In this document: positions 1-13,300 of the stretch, one piece after another
How the letters are laid out: each line of letters opens with the position of its first letter
Position numbering within the stretch: position 1 is the stretch's first letter
Origin: Echinococcus granulosus
Taxonomy: Eukaryota; Platyhelminthes; Cestoda; Cyclophyllidea; Taeniidae
Assembly (NCBI RefSeq): GCF_000524195.1
Contig: NW_020170382.1
Coordinates: forward strand, 2,444,822-2,508,821
DNA length: 64,000 bases
Direction of reading: 5' to 3'
Notes under the pieces: model-generated
Told to the model about the DNA's origin: nothing
What the model saw: only the letters and a program-made list of their open reading frames with translations
Databases searched by the model: none
Position numbers and translations under genes: made by a program

Positions 1-3000
1 ACGACCTTGAATATTTAGTGGGTTATTTTGAAGATAAGGGGAACCGATAACTAAGCTCAGTTTCTCAAAACTTGGGCAAACCGCAGTCTCCAACAGCAGT
101 TTTTAAGTCTCAATCGAGGGAGCAGGAGTGAAGGAATAAGTTTGTGTTATCCATATTTGCGTGAGTATGTTGGTACTAAGTAGAATTCTAGCGAATGCAT
201 GGTACACAGACAATTTTTGAAGTCTATGTAAACAGGTAGTTTCGGAGAGTTTAAATTGCCAAAAGTGATAAATCACACCGCGGTAGCAACGAGTACTTAC
301 TTTGACCAGGTCCTCGTTTAGGCGTAAACTACGTCCCTCTTCGAGTGTTTTAGCAAGTGTGCAATTTCCTTATTAACCGTAAGGTAAATAAATGTGTTCG
401 AGAGAATAAATCATTCTTGAGGATAAACACCAAATGTACTTTTTAACTAATAGTTGTATGAATCTGGACTAAGCTGGTTGAATTGCTATCAATTACTCCA
501 TGCGTTTGCATCTAATATAACTTCAACAACTTATTTTTAAAACGATGTAGGCATTCACACTTTGTTTAAGCGATGAAAATATTCGTATCTACGGTCTTTT
601 AAGTCTGAACAAAAACGGTTAAACACGCATTAAAATGAAACACCGGCCTGGTTTGGGTCAAAGGTCCAGTTCATTTCAGAACTGTAAAGAGGCAGTTCAT
701 TTAATGTAGACGCCCAGAATGTTACAGTAAACTCGGTTTTCTAATCCCAGCTTTAACTCATTTATTATGGTCGACAATATGGAGACCTGTATAATAATGG
801 CATTCGAGATGAGTTGGGTGCTATCAGTATCGTAAAAGATGAAGGGTGCAGCGTGATGTCGATGTAATATATTGTAAAAGGGATTAACAGTGGTCGATGT
901 CTTAACTGCACTATTTCGTACCGTTTCCGAGGATTGGATTACAGGAGAATAGGTCAGCCCTAGTTTAGTGTCTACACAAATTTCGGAGATTTAATCACAG
1001 ACCCCCTCGTCCTTTCGTCCTAGCAGCTGCGTTAAACATCTGCTGTTATCCAGCTATCACAGAAAGACCAGGTCTTTCCAGTCTTTAGCATATAAGGTTA
1101 GCAGTAGACCTCTAAGCCGATCACAGAACGGTGTTTGTCTATCCTGCCTATTTGACGAAGTGAGCCCTTTGATCTCTGCACTCACACCGCCATCTTAGTA
1201 TCTTGGTTTTTTTAGTCATATCTATGGTCTCCCACTTTTACTTACGTTGGTAATAGACCAGTTTCCAGACAGATATGCTTTAGTACTTCCCTTGGAATGA
1301 CCAAAGCGCTGCAACAGCATTTGTTTTTTGATTAGTTTTTGGTATCAGACTCTAATTTAGTATCCCGTGCAATCATATACATTGGTTGTAGCAAATGAAG
1401 TATCAATTTATGAAGAGTTACCATGACTCTTCTTTATAGTGCCAGAGAAACAGGAAAAAACTACCAAGTTATTTCGTTTTGACGTTCGTTTACTTAACAC
1501 AAAGAATCCCTCTTAGATATCTGGCTTCTTAACCTTATTAATTAGTTTAAATTGGTTCAAATTATGTATCGCAGTTTGTTGTTCTTTGCTACTACTGTGG
1601 GACGCCAAGAGCATTGATGTACACAATTATAGGGTTCGGAAATCGCGTCCTTTCCTTGAATAACTCAGCTAGTCGAAGCAAAAGGTACTAGTTTAAGCTA
1701 CTTTATTTAGCCAATAAGTGATATTTGACTCAAGCCTTTTTGGGTTACTAGCTTTCATCAAGTAACGCATAAACTTGTGTTACCATAATTTCAGTTGATT
1801 GTCTTTGAGCTAGACGCATATGAACAACTCTAATCTTCAACACGAAGTTGTAAATCACGATTTGAAATTTTATCTGTGCCGCAAATACTTCAAGCGATCT
1901 ATTAAGGCACCTTTTGGGTTCCTTATTCCCTATTTCCATCTACGAATGAAATAGAGCATAAAATTCTAGTTTGAAAGTTAAAACCGCACTTGGCACCTCA
2001 AAGCCAATACAGATTCATACATTTTAACAGTAAGAATAACACAAATTTAAACCAAAACAAATAATTGACAGAGCTAACAAGGTGGCTCTCACGACAAATG
2101 CCTGGAAGTTTTACTGGGTTTCGTGTCATGTTGCGGTCTTTGTGATATTAAGGAAGCAAATTAGAGCGGACAAAGTCGTGACAAAAATCTAGTTACCGCT
2201 AATGTTAGTGGAAACTCTACTGCTGAGATCGAAAACTTGACTCAACCAGGGTTGGGTAGGCAGGCAGTGATATCGATATTTCTCGATCAGTCTACGCAGT
2301 TCCGCCAAAGATTTTCCTCGAATCTGACGTATCATTTTTGCTAAAAAACAATTCACCCACGCCATCAGTGAAATATTTCTGTTTGGATTTTCTAGAGTCG
2401 CACATATATCACATCCCAATTTTCTTACCTGCGTCTAGTTTCGAAAATATGATGTGTTCAGTATTTGTCCATTCTAAGGGATCGTGTAGGTTTAATAATT
2501 AAACAGATACGGAGTACTCTCGATCCGAAGATACACAAACTTTATACTTTAAAGTACCGCTTTAGCTGGTTGAATGAATTAGAAAAATAAAAGCCATACT
2601 AAAACAATAAACATCTCAGTAGTGACAGAAGAACGCGTGAAAACACTCCTATGACTTTGTATCAAAAGCTATTCAAATAAATCGTTGTTAAATGAAAGTT
2701 CTGTGTAGCTGTTCCACCCGTTAGCCACCCCACGAACCTACTTCCATTCTATGATAAGAATAGTTTTTGAGCATATGCAAAGCACCGCTGTTGTGTTTAC
2801 CCATCCAAAATAGTATCATCGTCAATAAACGTTCCTATCTGAAGATCTTCATTTGATTTGTACGTAAAATACACTATGTCTTAAAAATTACATTACTAGT
2901 ATTAAAACTCAATTTGCATAACTTCCAACCAAATCTTACCATTCATCTTTCTCCCCTTGTCTTGCCTATAATATCCAGAAATAAACTTTTTGAGTCTGTT

Positions 3001-6000
3001 TACACCAAATAATATTTTCTGAATTGTAAGGAAGGACAAATTTAAAATTAAGAGTAACAAATCGTTTAATAAAGTAAAATAGATTAATTTATGTTCTGAC
3101 TGATATTCAAATCAAAGTAGGACTTCTGCACATACATGAGGAGGGCTACAAACCTCAGGAAGTGCCACCTGCACGCATCTTTCAGCAACCCACTCTTTTC
3201 ACATCAATCCACTTATTTCAGTGGTTACATAATATCCCAAAACCTTTGGCGGATAAAAATGTGTTAACACATTTGAGCCTTTCAATGGCACCCTACTTCA
3301 CTTTGCCTTGTCGCAGCGTGCATAAACCACACGGAAGTAAAACCTCTGGGTACGATAGTGCTCACCTTTCTTGTAAAACTTCGTCCTACGATCCAGCACC
3401 AAACGGACGTCCAGAATTAGGCGCTCAATGCCCTGGCCAATTGTTTACAGATTGGACTACCAAGACTAGGATATGGGAACCACCGCTACTCAGATCACCG
3501 ACGCATAGATATGTTGACGTTTTTGAAGCGCTCACCCTCAAACCACCTAATTATTCTCCTGTTTTTAAGTGGCTGAGTTGCTGAGCCTGCCATCACTATA
3601 CCTACTGTATTTGAAGCCTTCCGTACAGGTAGAGGTGTGAGCATTCGGACTTAACCTCCTCGTTGACAAGAGGCATCGTCTGTCAACGCGCACTTCTGCG
3701 TGGACAGGCACGCACTACTGTTGCTTGAAAACCTGATGAGCCGATGAACGGTGTCCGGGATGTTCTGGACTAACTCACGCAAGAAATGCGCATCTGCAAG
3801 TCTTGTGTATATGTGAGATGGTTTGCTTAGCCCTTACTGCTAAGTGTTTTGTCGCCACGGTGCCAAACCTTTTTATACGTCATATCTGTGAGCCTAAATG
3901 TTTTACGTTGACTTAAGCTCATCTCGTATTCTAACGCTTATTTACATTTACAGTTAATCTACTCCTTGTCTTAAGTGAAGAAAGCCCTTATATGCTTAAG
4001 GCCTAGGGAGCACAAGCGCAGCATTTCCACCCATAGTTGTTATTATTGCTATTTTTATTGTGAGCTTCTAATAGAAGCATAAAAATAAATATCATTAGTG
4101 GCATCACTTTCTGGGTAAGGTCTATTGTCTGAGCTCAGCTTGTCATTGTCTATTCATTACAACCACCACCATTAACTACAAGCTCCATCAATTAGACTCA
4201 TTGTAAAGCTAAGTCACTGGCTAATTGAAACGCGCCCCTTCCCCTACTCCTACCTTTATGTCCACGTGAAGCATACAACACATGTGCAGCAGCCAACTTT
4301 GGCAGCTGGTCTACTTTGACTCAGAAGACCGTCGTTTGCTCTTTGCGCAGCCGCCTTAAGGGGCTTAGCGGAGGCTGCCACCATCACAATCCCTCCAACC
4401 CCGGACCCGTCTCTTCAAAAAGATGTCGAAACAGTTCCTGGTTCGTCCTACTCACAATTACGACTGGCCACTTTATTCAAATACTTCCTGAGCGACGGCT
4501 CTGTAGGTCCAATAGGTGAGGCGTTGGTTCACAGATAGACATAATCAACTCAGAGGATCATAAATTACTAATTTTGTTCTCTGAAAATTCAATGCTCCTA
4601 CTTAAGCACCAAGGATTTTATGAAATTATCACTGATTCACATGATGAATTTGGCGTTTTCCTAATATTTTCAACAAGTATGGTCAAACGTTTGCTGCGTT
4701 AGGCAAAGTAGATTCTTGGATTAAGGTATTTTTTGGTGAAAAAATTTTCCACTCTTATTTTAGAAATAAACAATTAAGTTTTAATCAATCTGTTTTACAA
4801 CGTCCATTTCTTTTTTCCTATGCTCCTTGATATCGGTTACGACAGTAAGGATTCCCAGCGGCAGTCCGAGGTGGGAAGAAGATGGTGTTCCACAATTTTC
4901 GCTCTTCAACTAAGGTTCATATGATTGTTCCATTATAAAGGAGGTTTCAGTGTTAATCGAAATTTTCAAGGAATATTTCTCTTACCGCATAAGAAAATAA
5001 TATAGGCGTAACGTAATCGTATTCACCGTTGCTAGAAGCTAGCATACGCGTTAGCTTTCTATGCACACAGTTAGCTTGAAGAACACAAAAAGAATAGTTG
5101 CAGCGAGAATAACGGGCTACTAGGGCCCTGAGACTTCCCTAAAGGCGAAATAGAACAATGCTTGGGTGAACCATGTATTATCGACGTACAGTAGAGCATG
5201 GAGGCACTAGCAAGTCCTGGAGACCAGGATGTCCGGCGGAAGTACAATGGCGAAACCCCTAAGTGGCCCCTTACCAAGACCGAGAATTAAACAAACATGT
5301 AACGTAATGTAATCTTGGTTTTAAAATATACCAGAAGAGTATACGGGCACTGTTGCATTTGTGAGAAGTACAACCAATCTCCGAGCATGTGCGTACGGAA
5401 GCTGCTGGTGCCTCGGTGGTCTTGCGTAAGAACATTGGCAAATAAGGACCGAACTTATTTATTTTTATCTTGATGCAATGATTCACAGTTTGCATTTTGA
5501 AGCATGCGTGATTTTATAAAAGCCTATTCTATTTATACGGCGTAGTCAAAACCCGCATACACATATCCATCGGACATATGCTGACGATCACTGGAGTTCG
5601 TACACGAAATGCTTTTATTTTAATTGCTTAACTTCCTACTAAACCGTTCCCTTTCCTGCATAAAAACCATTTTCTTATCATAATAGTGTTGTGCAAACTT
5701 CGCACTTTCATTTGCCCTTAGGCAGTTCTTATGCTTTGATGGGCACCTCTCCATCAGAAACTGTCAATTATTACCTCCCTAAGTTTTGCCTTAGGGTAAA
5801 ATTCCACCTTTTCTGCTCAGATGTGTTTGGTTCTACGGGAGTGCTTCGGATTCATAAAATGACCTTGGATTCGCATCTATTTTTAAAATCTTAATTCATA
5901 GATTTCCACTGTGCTTGGTGGGCAAACATCCAATTATTGCTACCATTGTATATAGAAATATATCGTTCACCATTTTTAATACAATTTCACTCCTCTGTAG

Positions 6001-9000
6001 TTTCTGAAAAACCACATGTTTTCCAGTAAATTTTTATTATGTTGCAGAGTCAGTAAAATGTTACTGCTTAGGCACAGATGTAAGATATGAAGGTGGTATT
6101 CCTCAAATGTTGTTTGTAAAATGTCATAGTTTTTCGGAATATACGAGTTTTAAGGCCAGCATCAGGGTTAAGTGAAATTCCCAACCTCAATCTGTTACTA
6201 GCTGCATAAATTACACTTTATGACTCCAATTTCAAAATCGTAGCGGCGGTGCGTTCAACTTGGTCGTGACTCATTCAGTGCATAAATACACAATATACGT
6301 TCTCATTTTTGAGAAACGGGCTTAAAACTGAGGAAAATAAGCATAAATATATTGTAAGGGACCATTTAATTGGTTTCTGATGGGAATCACATGTCGCAGT
6401 CTGGACACCTGGTTGTGCTAAAGTACTACCACTTGTCATAATTTTTAACTATTAAACTACTATTTAAGTAACAGAGTTACAATTTGTACGGGATCAGAAG
6501 CACTGATAGGCAGCTCTATTGTTGCAGATTCAAGCATTCCCTTCCTAACAAGACCTGGTCCATCCAGTTATGGTGATCTAATAACATATACCCGTCACAT
6601 ACGTGTGACTTGACAGAGGTGTTAATAAAACGGGCACCAACCTTGACCTCTGCTTTAAAAGTGCATCTACAGTGACATGCAACATCTCAAAATAGCATTC
6701 AATGGCATTCATCCTCTACTCAGACATCATCCAGCCCTTTGAGCTACAGACGCGATTGATAATGACTTTCTTAAGAACGCTCCAAACGCGGTATTTTAAG
6801 GGTTTAAACCTACGGAATAGGAAGACCAACGAATAAGAAAAACAGCTGTGAAATTTTTTTTTAAAAACACCAAGAAAGGAACAGTCGGTTAAAATATGCA
6901 AGGGTTTCTTTAATTAACAATTGCAAGTCGGGACCTTACGTTAATCTTTAGTTGCTTATGGGAAAAGGTGAAGCGGAAATGAAAGCTCGGTTATTTTGTA
7001 AAGATATTGGATACTAAAGCCGTCGTTTCCCGACTACTATATTAAACATTCTTATTAGAAATTTAGAGTTCCTCAAATATGGAAGCTTTGAAAAAAAATT
7101 GAAGGGGGCTGCATCGTTTAAATAGCTACTGCTAGTGACGAGCCGTAGGATAATGGAAAATTTAAGTAAAACGTGGGTGGCTCATTGCATATCAATGTCC
7201 GTTAAGTAATGGCTTATTTTTATAAAAATTGAAGCGATTTTTAATGTAATACGAGAATGTAAAATCCTCTCAAATAATAAAGCCGCCTAGGCAAATTAAC
7301 TTGCTCACCAGGTAATGCTTTTGGAATCCTAATGCCCTTGCTTTTCTGTGTTACCGATCTGGAAGCGATCCCATTTTACACAACATACTGACAGAAGAGA
7401 GACATCAATTTCGTTCAGCTAATAGGGGTCGGCATGGACAGTGATTCATAATTCGACGGAATAAACTGACAAATACTGGTGAGAAGTTAACTAGCTGATC
7501 AAATGACTTTAAATTTGAATTTTGAAACAAAAAAAATTACACATTAAGACTTGAACAGCTCTTGTATAAACTAGCAAAACACAAGGCAGTGGTGATCAAA
7601 ATAGACCATAAACTGCGTTTTCTGCAATACTGATGATGCAGTCATAAAGGACTTCAATATATTTCATACAGAAAACCTGCTAGGACGAGAGGGAAGGACT
7701 ATATGGCGATAATTTGGTTAACTTAGATTCATTTTGAAGCCCGAAAAATGACTTTATCAATGTAGTTGACGCGAGTAACTTAATAAAATCGTCGTTTTAA
7801 TGGTCCACCTTATTAAGCTCTTAATGGCCCACTTATGAGGAGCACTAAGCCATTAGTACCTGTTCCGTTGCCTGCGAAACCGATTCCTTAGGAAAAGATA
7901 GTTATAATATGTGATTTATAAGGTCTAAACCTTGAGCTATAAACATTTTCAATCACAAGGTCTTTTTTTTTAATGGAATTGTCTCCATCAAAATGTCATG
8001 ACTGGATTGAGTTGAGTGTCATTTCGATGGCTTCTAAGTAAACTCCATACAATTAGCAATTTTGATACAAATTACATTTTTAAGTAGGCCTTCATGAATT
8101 GCAAAACCTTTTGTTTTATTTGGACGCTTTCAATCTTAGCAAAACTACGACATTATCTCAAAAACACTAAATTCATCAAATTGAAGTCAAGCGTCTTTTA
8201 AAATCGAATAATGTTTTAGTCAAATCAGTTCTCAAAAGACTTAAAAATGTTAATTAAATTGATCTTTATTGATAAATTCTGCTTTTCCAAGATACCGTGT
8301 TTGAAAGTGGAGAAACTTCGCCATTTCCGTAGAATTGACTTATCATCATTCCAATGTAGCTGGAAAAAATACTAACGGGTTAATAGCGTTGATTTGAGTA
8401 AAACTACAGGTTTTTCATTAAAACACAGCGGACTAATTGTCTTTGAGCATGTTCGCCAGCAGGGTCTCGGCGGGAAATAGACTACCGAAGACGCGACGAG
8501 TTGCACTTTTCCTATTTTGCATTATAGACGCGTGGGTTTAATTAAGAAGGTCATGGCGTCACGGGGGGTGACACTGATGGCGCCATGGGGCTAAACACAA
8601 AACTTATATCTAGTAAACCTACGGTACGGAAGATTTCCATCTATTTGCAAGAGTGAGATATGCAGTATTTATACAAACTTAAGTTTATTATTTCACCACT
8701 TGCCTCATACATATCATAATACCTGAACAAATGATCAAACGAAGCATTGGGCTACAAGAGCTGTTATTCGGAAATCTTAGGATATCGCTGCTGAGCAAGT
8801 GTTTTTAATATTCCCAAGGTCATTTTGATGGTTTCATTAAACCAGTCCTAACTGATCGGAAGCGAAATAACTCACAGGTCTAAAAAACGTTCAATGTTTC
8901 CTCAACGTTAAAGTTTTTGTTCGTTTGAAATATCTGATGAATCATTTATCCTAAAAATACTTCCCATTGCAAACGGAAATCCTTCAGCTATGTAATGGTG

Positions 9001-9518
9001 CAGGGGAAATCGAGAATGAGCTCAAGAAAAGATTATTTGCATTATCCAAAAGCTAAATTTCTAAAAAAAAAAACAATTAGCCTGGTGTTTTGTGATTGGA
9101 AAGCCAACTTGTTACACAACCGCGTTCTCCAGGGGATAGACTGTAAAAGTGTAGCGATGTCTAACCGAACCACTCATAATTTTCTATGGGTAGGAGCCCG
9201 TTCGGTCTTTTTGACGTGTAGAATAACCAAAAAGTGTGTGCGTGTTTTGTCGATTTGACTCGCGAGAACCTGATGATTTGCTCAAAATGTTATTTTGGCA
9301 AAAATTGTGAAGTATAGACACGGGGCAGTATACCGGAACGGTACTATTCACTGCGCTCTGCACAAATTTCCTCTTACTTGAAACCCCCGTACTATGAAAT
9401 GTCCGTTGAATCTAATAGGAGTGATTCGAAATTGCCTGCTTTACAGAGCAGCAGCTCTAACCCAATTTCAAAGTGGTCTAAGACTCCTATTGAATAGTTT
9501 GTGTAGGCACTTGAGGAA
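1..9518. other. Non-coding, AT-rich intergenic sequence
   Basis: No frame here shows a recognisable protein. The longest (3162-3584, 140 codons) sits in a GC-richer patch (about 3140-4520) that could be the remains of a mobile element or regulatory DNA; I cannot name it. A 17-bp perfect inverted repeat is at 1062-1078. Confidence 0.6.
1062..1078. repeat. Inverted repeat GAAAGACC/GGTCTTTC
   Basis: Eight-base perfect arms with a single central base. No gene or element context is recognised around it. Confidence 0.8.
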
Positions 9519-9618
9519 NNNNNNNNNNNNNNNNNNNNNNNNNNNNNNNNNNNNNNNNNNNNNNNNNNNNNNNNNNNNNNNNNNNNNNNNNNNNNNNNNN
9601 NNNNNNNNNNNNNNNNNN
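9519..9618. other. Assembly gap (100 N)
   Basis: Exactly 100 undetermined bases, the usual size for a gap of unknown length between contigs. Open frames that run through it are artefacts. Confidence 0.98.
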
Positions 9619-10338
9619 TATAATGGTGATTAACTCACGAACAAAGTACTTTAAGAGGCTTTCTGTGGCTGTCTGATTTTTCTTATTTGAAACACACAAA
9701 CTTATTTGGTTACCTTACATTATAAACTACTAAATTTGGCGAGTGCTTGAAGGACTATCCAATGAAGACTTCAGAAAATGTAGGTTGTGATACTTTCAGC
9801 TAAAGTAAATCGTTTTCTACTTCCCGAAAATATGTAGTGCCTTTTCATCCGAGTAATGCTTCCGCGTGAGAGGCACTGGTTTCAGGTCACTATGGTGTTA
9901 GCAAACGCTTTATCTGGCAGTCCAATCTTCAAATTTTCCTGTATGTGACTCATGTGTGAGTTGTTCTCACCTGTCAAAATTAGCAAAGTCAGGTGAAAAT
10001 CTAATAAACTAAGTAAAAATTCTCATCTTTTAAGCACAAAGCAATTTTTTGCAACTGGAATGAGCCTGGACGTTTAGTTGACAAATCTCTTTAAGCGCTT
10101 TTATGATGGCAAAAAGAGGAGTTGAGAAGTTCCTCTTGATTTCCAGCCGCCCCAGTTTGGTTAACTCATCGACTGGGCTTCAGCTACCTGCATGACTAAC
10201 ATCAATTAAACATCCAATAGGTAATCAATAAGCTTCATAATCGATCGGCATCACCGGAAATGCAAATGGCCAAGCACCGATAAGCGGTCAATATTCGCCC
10301 AGGTGCTGCAGCTGACTCCAATTTATTGATACAAGGGT

Positions 10339-10353
10339 GGGGGGGGGGGGGGG
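10339..10353 (+). repeat. Poly-G homopolymer
   Basis: Fifteen consecutive G, directly after GGGT. Length in the assembly may be unreliable; such runs can form G-quadruplex structures. Confidence 0.9.
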
Positions 10354-13300
10354 TCAGTGGAGCATTACTCATTTATGAGGTGAGATTTTAAGCCGAGAGA
10401 AGTGGAGTGGAGGGGACGGTGTGGTGTGGCATTAATGGACAAATTTTAGTCTCTTAAGGAGGGCAAGCAAATATAAGCTGTCTAGACCCGCGTTGTGAAT
10501 ACCATACGTGAACTTGACCCATAAAAATGCAATCCACTAACATCAAATTTTATTTGGGGCAGATGCGGTCGCAAGATTTATTGCGCAGATTGGTTATGGG
10601 GTGAGCGCATGAATGAGTTGGTGAAAATATGCCCCTGTGAGTGCCGCTCACCACAATTTCTGCCCTGCTTCCAAAGGTATTGTTAAACGCATTCAAACGC
10701 GCAACAGCGATTTATCTGATTCGGTTTCAGAAAAGCGGCTTTGGACTGAGAGCTAACAAGCTTTTATGAATAAGGACCAACACTAAAGGAAAAGGGGACA
10801 TACTCTCTCGAAGCGAGGCTCTATAACTCAGCTGAAAAAGGGAAGTAGTTTTGCGCTGTCGCTACAGTGTAGATGGAAGAGTTAATCAAAAGGTGTGAAA
10901 ATCGCTCCAGTCCTTCGTGCAGTACAAAGTCTGTAATTTATTCGACAAACAAGTGGTTATATGCACCTCGTTAATAATTGCAGCGTTATTGCTCTTTTGG
11001 ACGTAAAGACATAATTTCTCGTTTAGTAGCTTGTTTTGTGACAGAAATTAGGTGAGAGAAGAAACTAAAGCATAATTTATTATTTTTTCCTGGAACCAAA
11101 AGCGTTTTTTGAGATGGCGGCAAAAATCCTCGGATTCTGAAGAGTGGCATAACGCCGAAAGCCCGGTAAATTTAACACATAGCGATTGCTAATCAGCGTC
11201 AGCATCCACGCATTTCATGGGACTATCTAAAATTAAATGGTAAAGTGATTTAGAAAACAATAATAAATATGGAGCACATGCACTTAGCATAAAATAAAAT
11301 ATTATTGCCTGTGATAATCACACAGCAAGATCAAAGCGAAGAGGATCATTCTCACCATAACTTATTCCTGCTTCAAAGAACATTGCAGCTGTGAAAACAC
11401 AGGAGTCAGGATGATTTGGACGCAAAAATTATTAAACCAGTCAAATTTTTTAATAATCATAGTGTTTGAGACATTTGTGATGGGAAAAATGAGATTTCAA
11501 GATCGAGCTAGGAGAAGAAAAGTACGATTGAACACGTGACTTTTAAGTAAATCTGCTACCATAAATATTTGCAGATTTTCCTTCATTAAAATCCAATCCT
11601 GCTAACCCTTTTCTTAATTTTCCTGTTGACATATCTCACTCATTCCTAGTCAAATTTTAGACTGTAAAGTAGGCGATATTTGCAAGTCAATGATTCTGAA
11701 AAGAGAGATTCTTTTATTGTTGACAGTGTCATTAGATACCAAGAGTAAATAGGAAATCAAATTTTGTTATTATTCCGCAAGCACTTAGCCATTCGGAATT
11801 CAGGGATGAATGATGATGCATACAACTTTGAGGGAAATGCATGTCTTTTGCCATAATTCAAGTACCTGTAAGGGCATAAACAGGCAATTTTATAACCCTT
11901 CAAATACAAGAGGTGTTGTCCAGTTGCTACCCCCTCGCATAGCATACTAGTTAAGGCGGGTGCTTATTGAAAGTCATTAACCAGTTTATCTACTAACGTT
12001 CCCTCCATCAAACACTTTCAATGATTTTAGTCGGAAGCGGTATTTACAACTTACCCAAGGAGATTTATTTATTGTCTCCATTCGTAAAAAGATAGAATAA
12101 AGAAAATGGCACTTAAATTTTGATCAATGGTATTAGCATGGCTTCCGAGTTGCCTCTAAAAATGTTGTGAGGCAAGCAAGTCTGGAGGTAAAATTATTGT
12201 TGCCATACAGAAAACAGGAATTATTTGTAGACATTTAGGATTCTATCAATTCTAATTCTGTTCAACATTTAATGCAGTTTCAACGGCCCTTCTGATAAAG
12301 GTGTCCATCCACTCAAACATCTACAACAGATGCCTTCATTCTCTGGCGCTTAGGGCTGATAATCAGACACAGGAATCAGGATTTCTGTACTTTGAGAAAG
12401 GCTTGCAGAAAATGTTAATAATATGTTTCTGAGTTGTCCCTGAAGAAGTTTCTGACCATTTAATTATAGAAGTAACTGTTAGAAATAAGTCGAAAGCTTG
12501 TAACAAAAGTGATTCCGCTACAATAGGTCATTAATTACGAACCACTTCATTTAAATTAGGCGTCAATTCAGGAAGCCGGCACAAGTCGTTTCCAAACAAG
12601 GGACACCTACGGAACTACCGTTTTGATTTCCATTCCATTCCATTGGTAAGTAATTTTTAATTCAAATCTCAGTTTTTATCCACCGTAATGGTTCCACAAC
12701 AGCCTTTTCAGTCAAAAATGAACCGTATTTTTCCTTCTGCATAGTTTCATAGGATTATCAGATTATGCCAAATTCCAGAGCCGTCAAAGGAAACTGGCAG
12801 TGGTATGGGTCCCTAGAATTTATCCTTAAAAACTTGGCCATCATTATTTTAACACCTGTTTTTGACCCAATATCACCTAAACTTTTTCCTGCTGTGATAG
12901 TTTCCAACATTAAGTACCAATAGAGCAGTTGTGCCCCATAAAATTGTCCTTCTAGGGTCAAACATCCGCTAAGCTCTTATCCACAAGCTAGTTCAACATG
13001 GGTCAAGCGTATGTGCTTGCTTGTATGTGTACCCGTTGGCACTAAATTATGCAGTGTTCGTTTAAAGGCTACAGCGTGGCAATATTTCCCAAGTCCCGCC
13101 TTGAAACACCTTAGGGATATAGGCTTCCTGCCTAATCACTGTGACCTTCGTTGTAGGCGACGATCTGCTCTCCCCATTAGCCAAGTGCGACCTGACTTGA
13201 CTTGGCTTAGTATGACATGACATAACCTGACTTTGTCCAACCTTCAAGCGTAACAAGCAGCGAAATCATAGTGGCGAAAGCATTGCAATTATTTTGCACC

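Noticed and set aside
3732..3760. CTGATGAG resembling a hammerhead ribozyme core
   Set aside because: The conserved GAAA box and a proper stem II are missing.
9394..9699. Open frames crossing the first gap
   Set aside because: Their length comes from undetermined bases.
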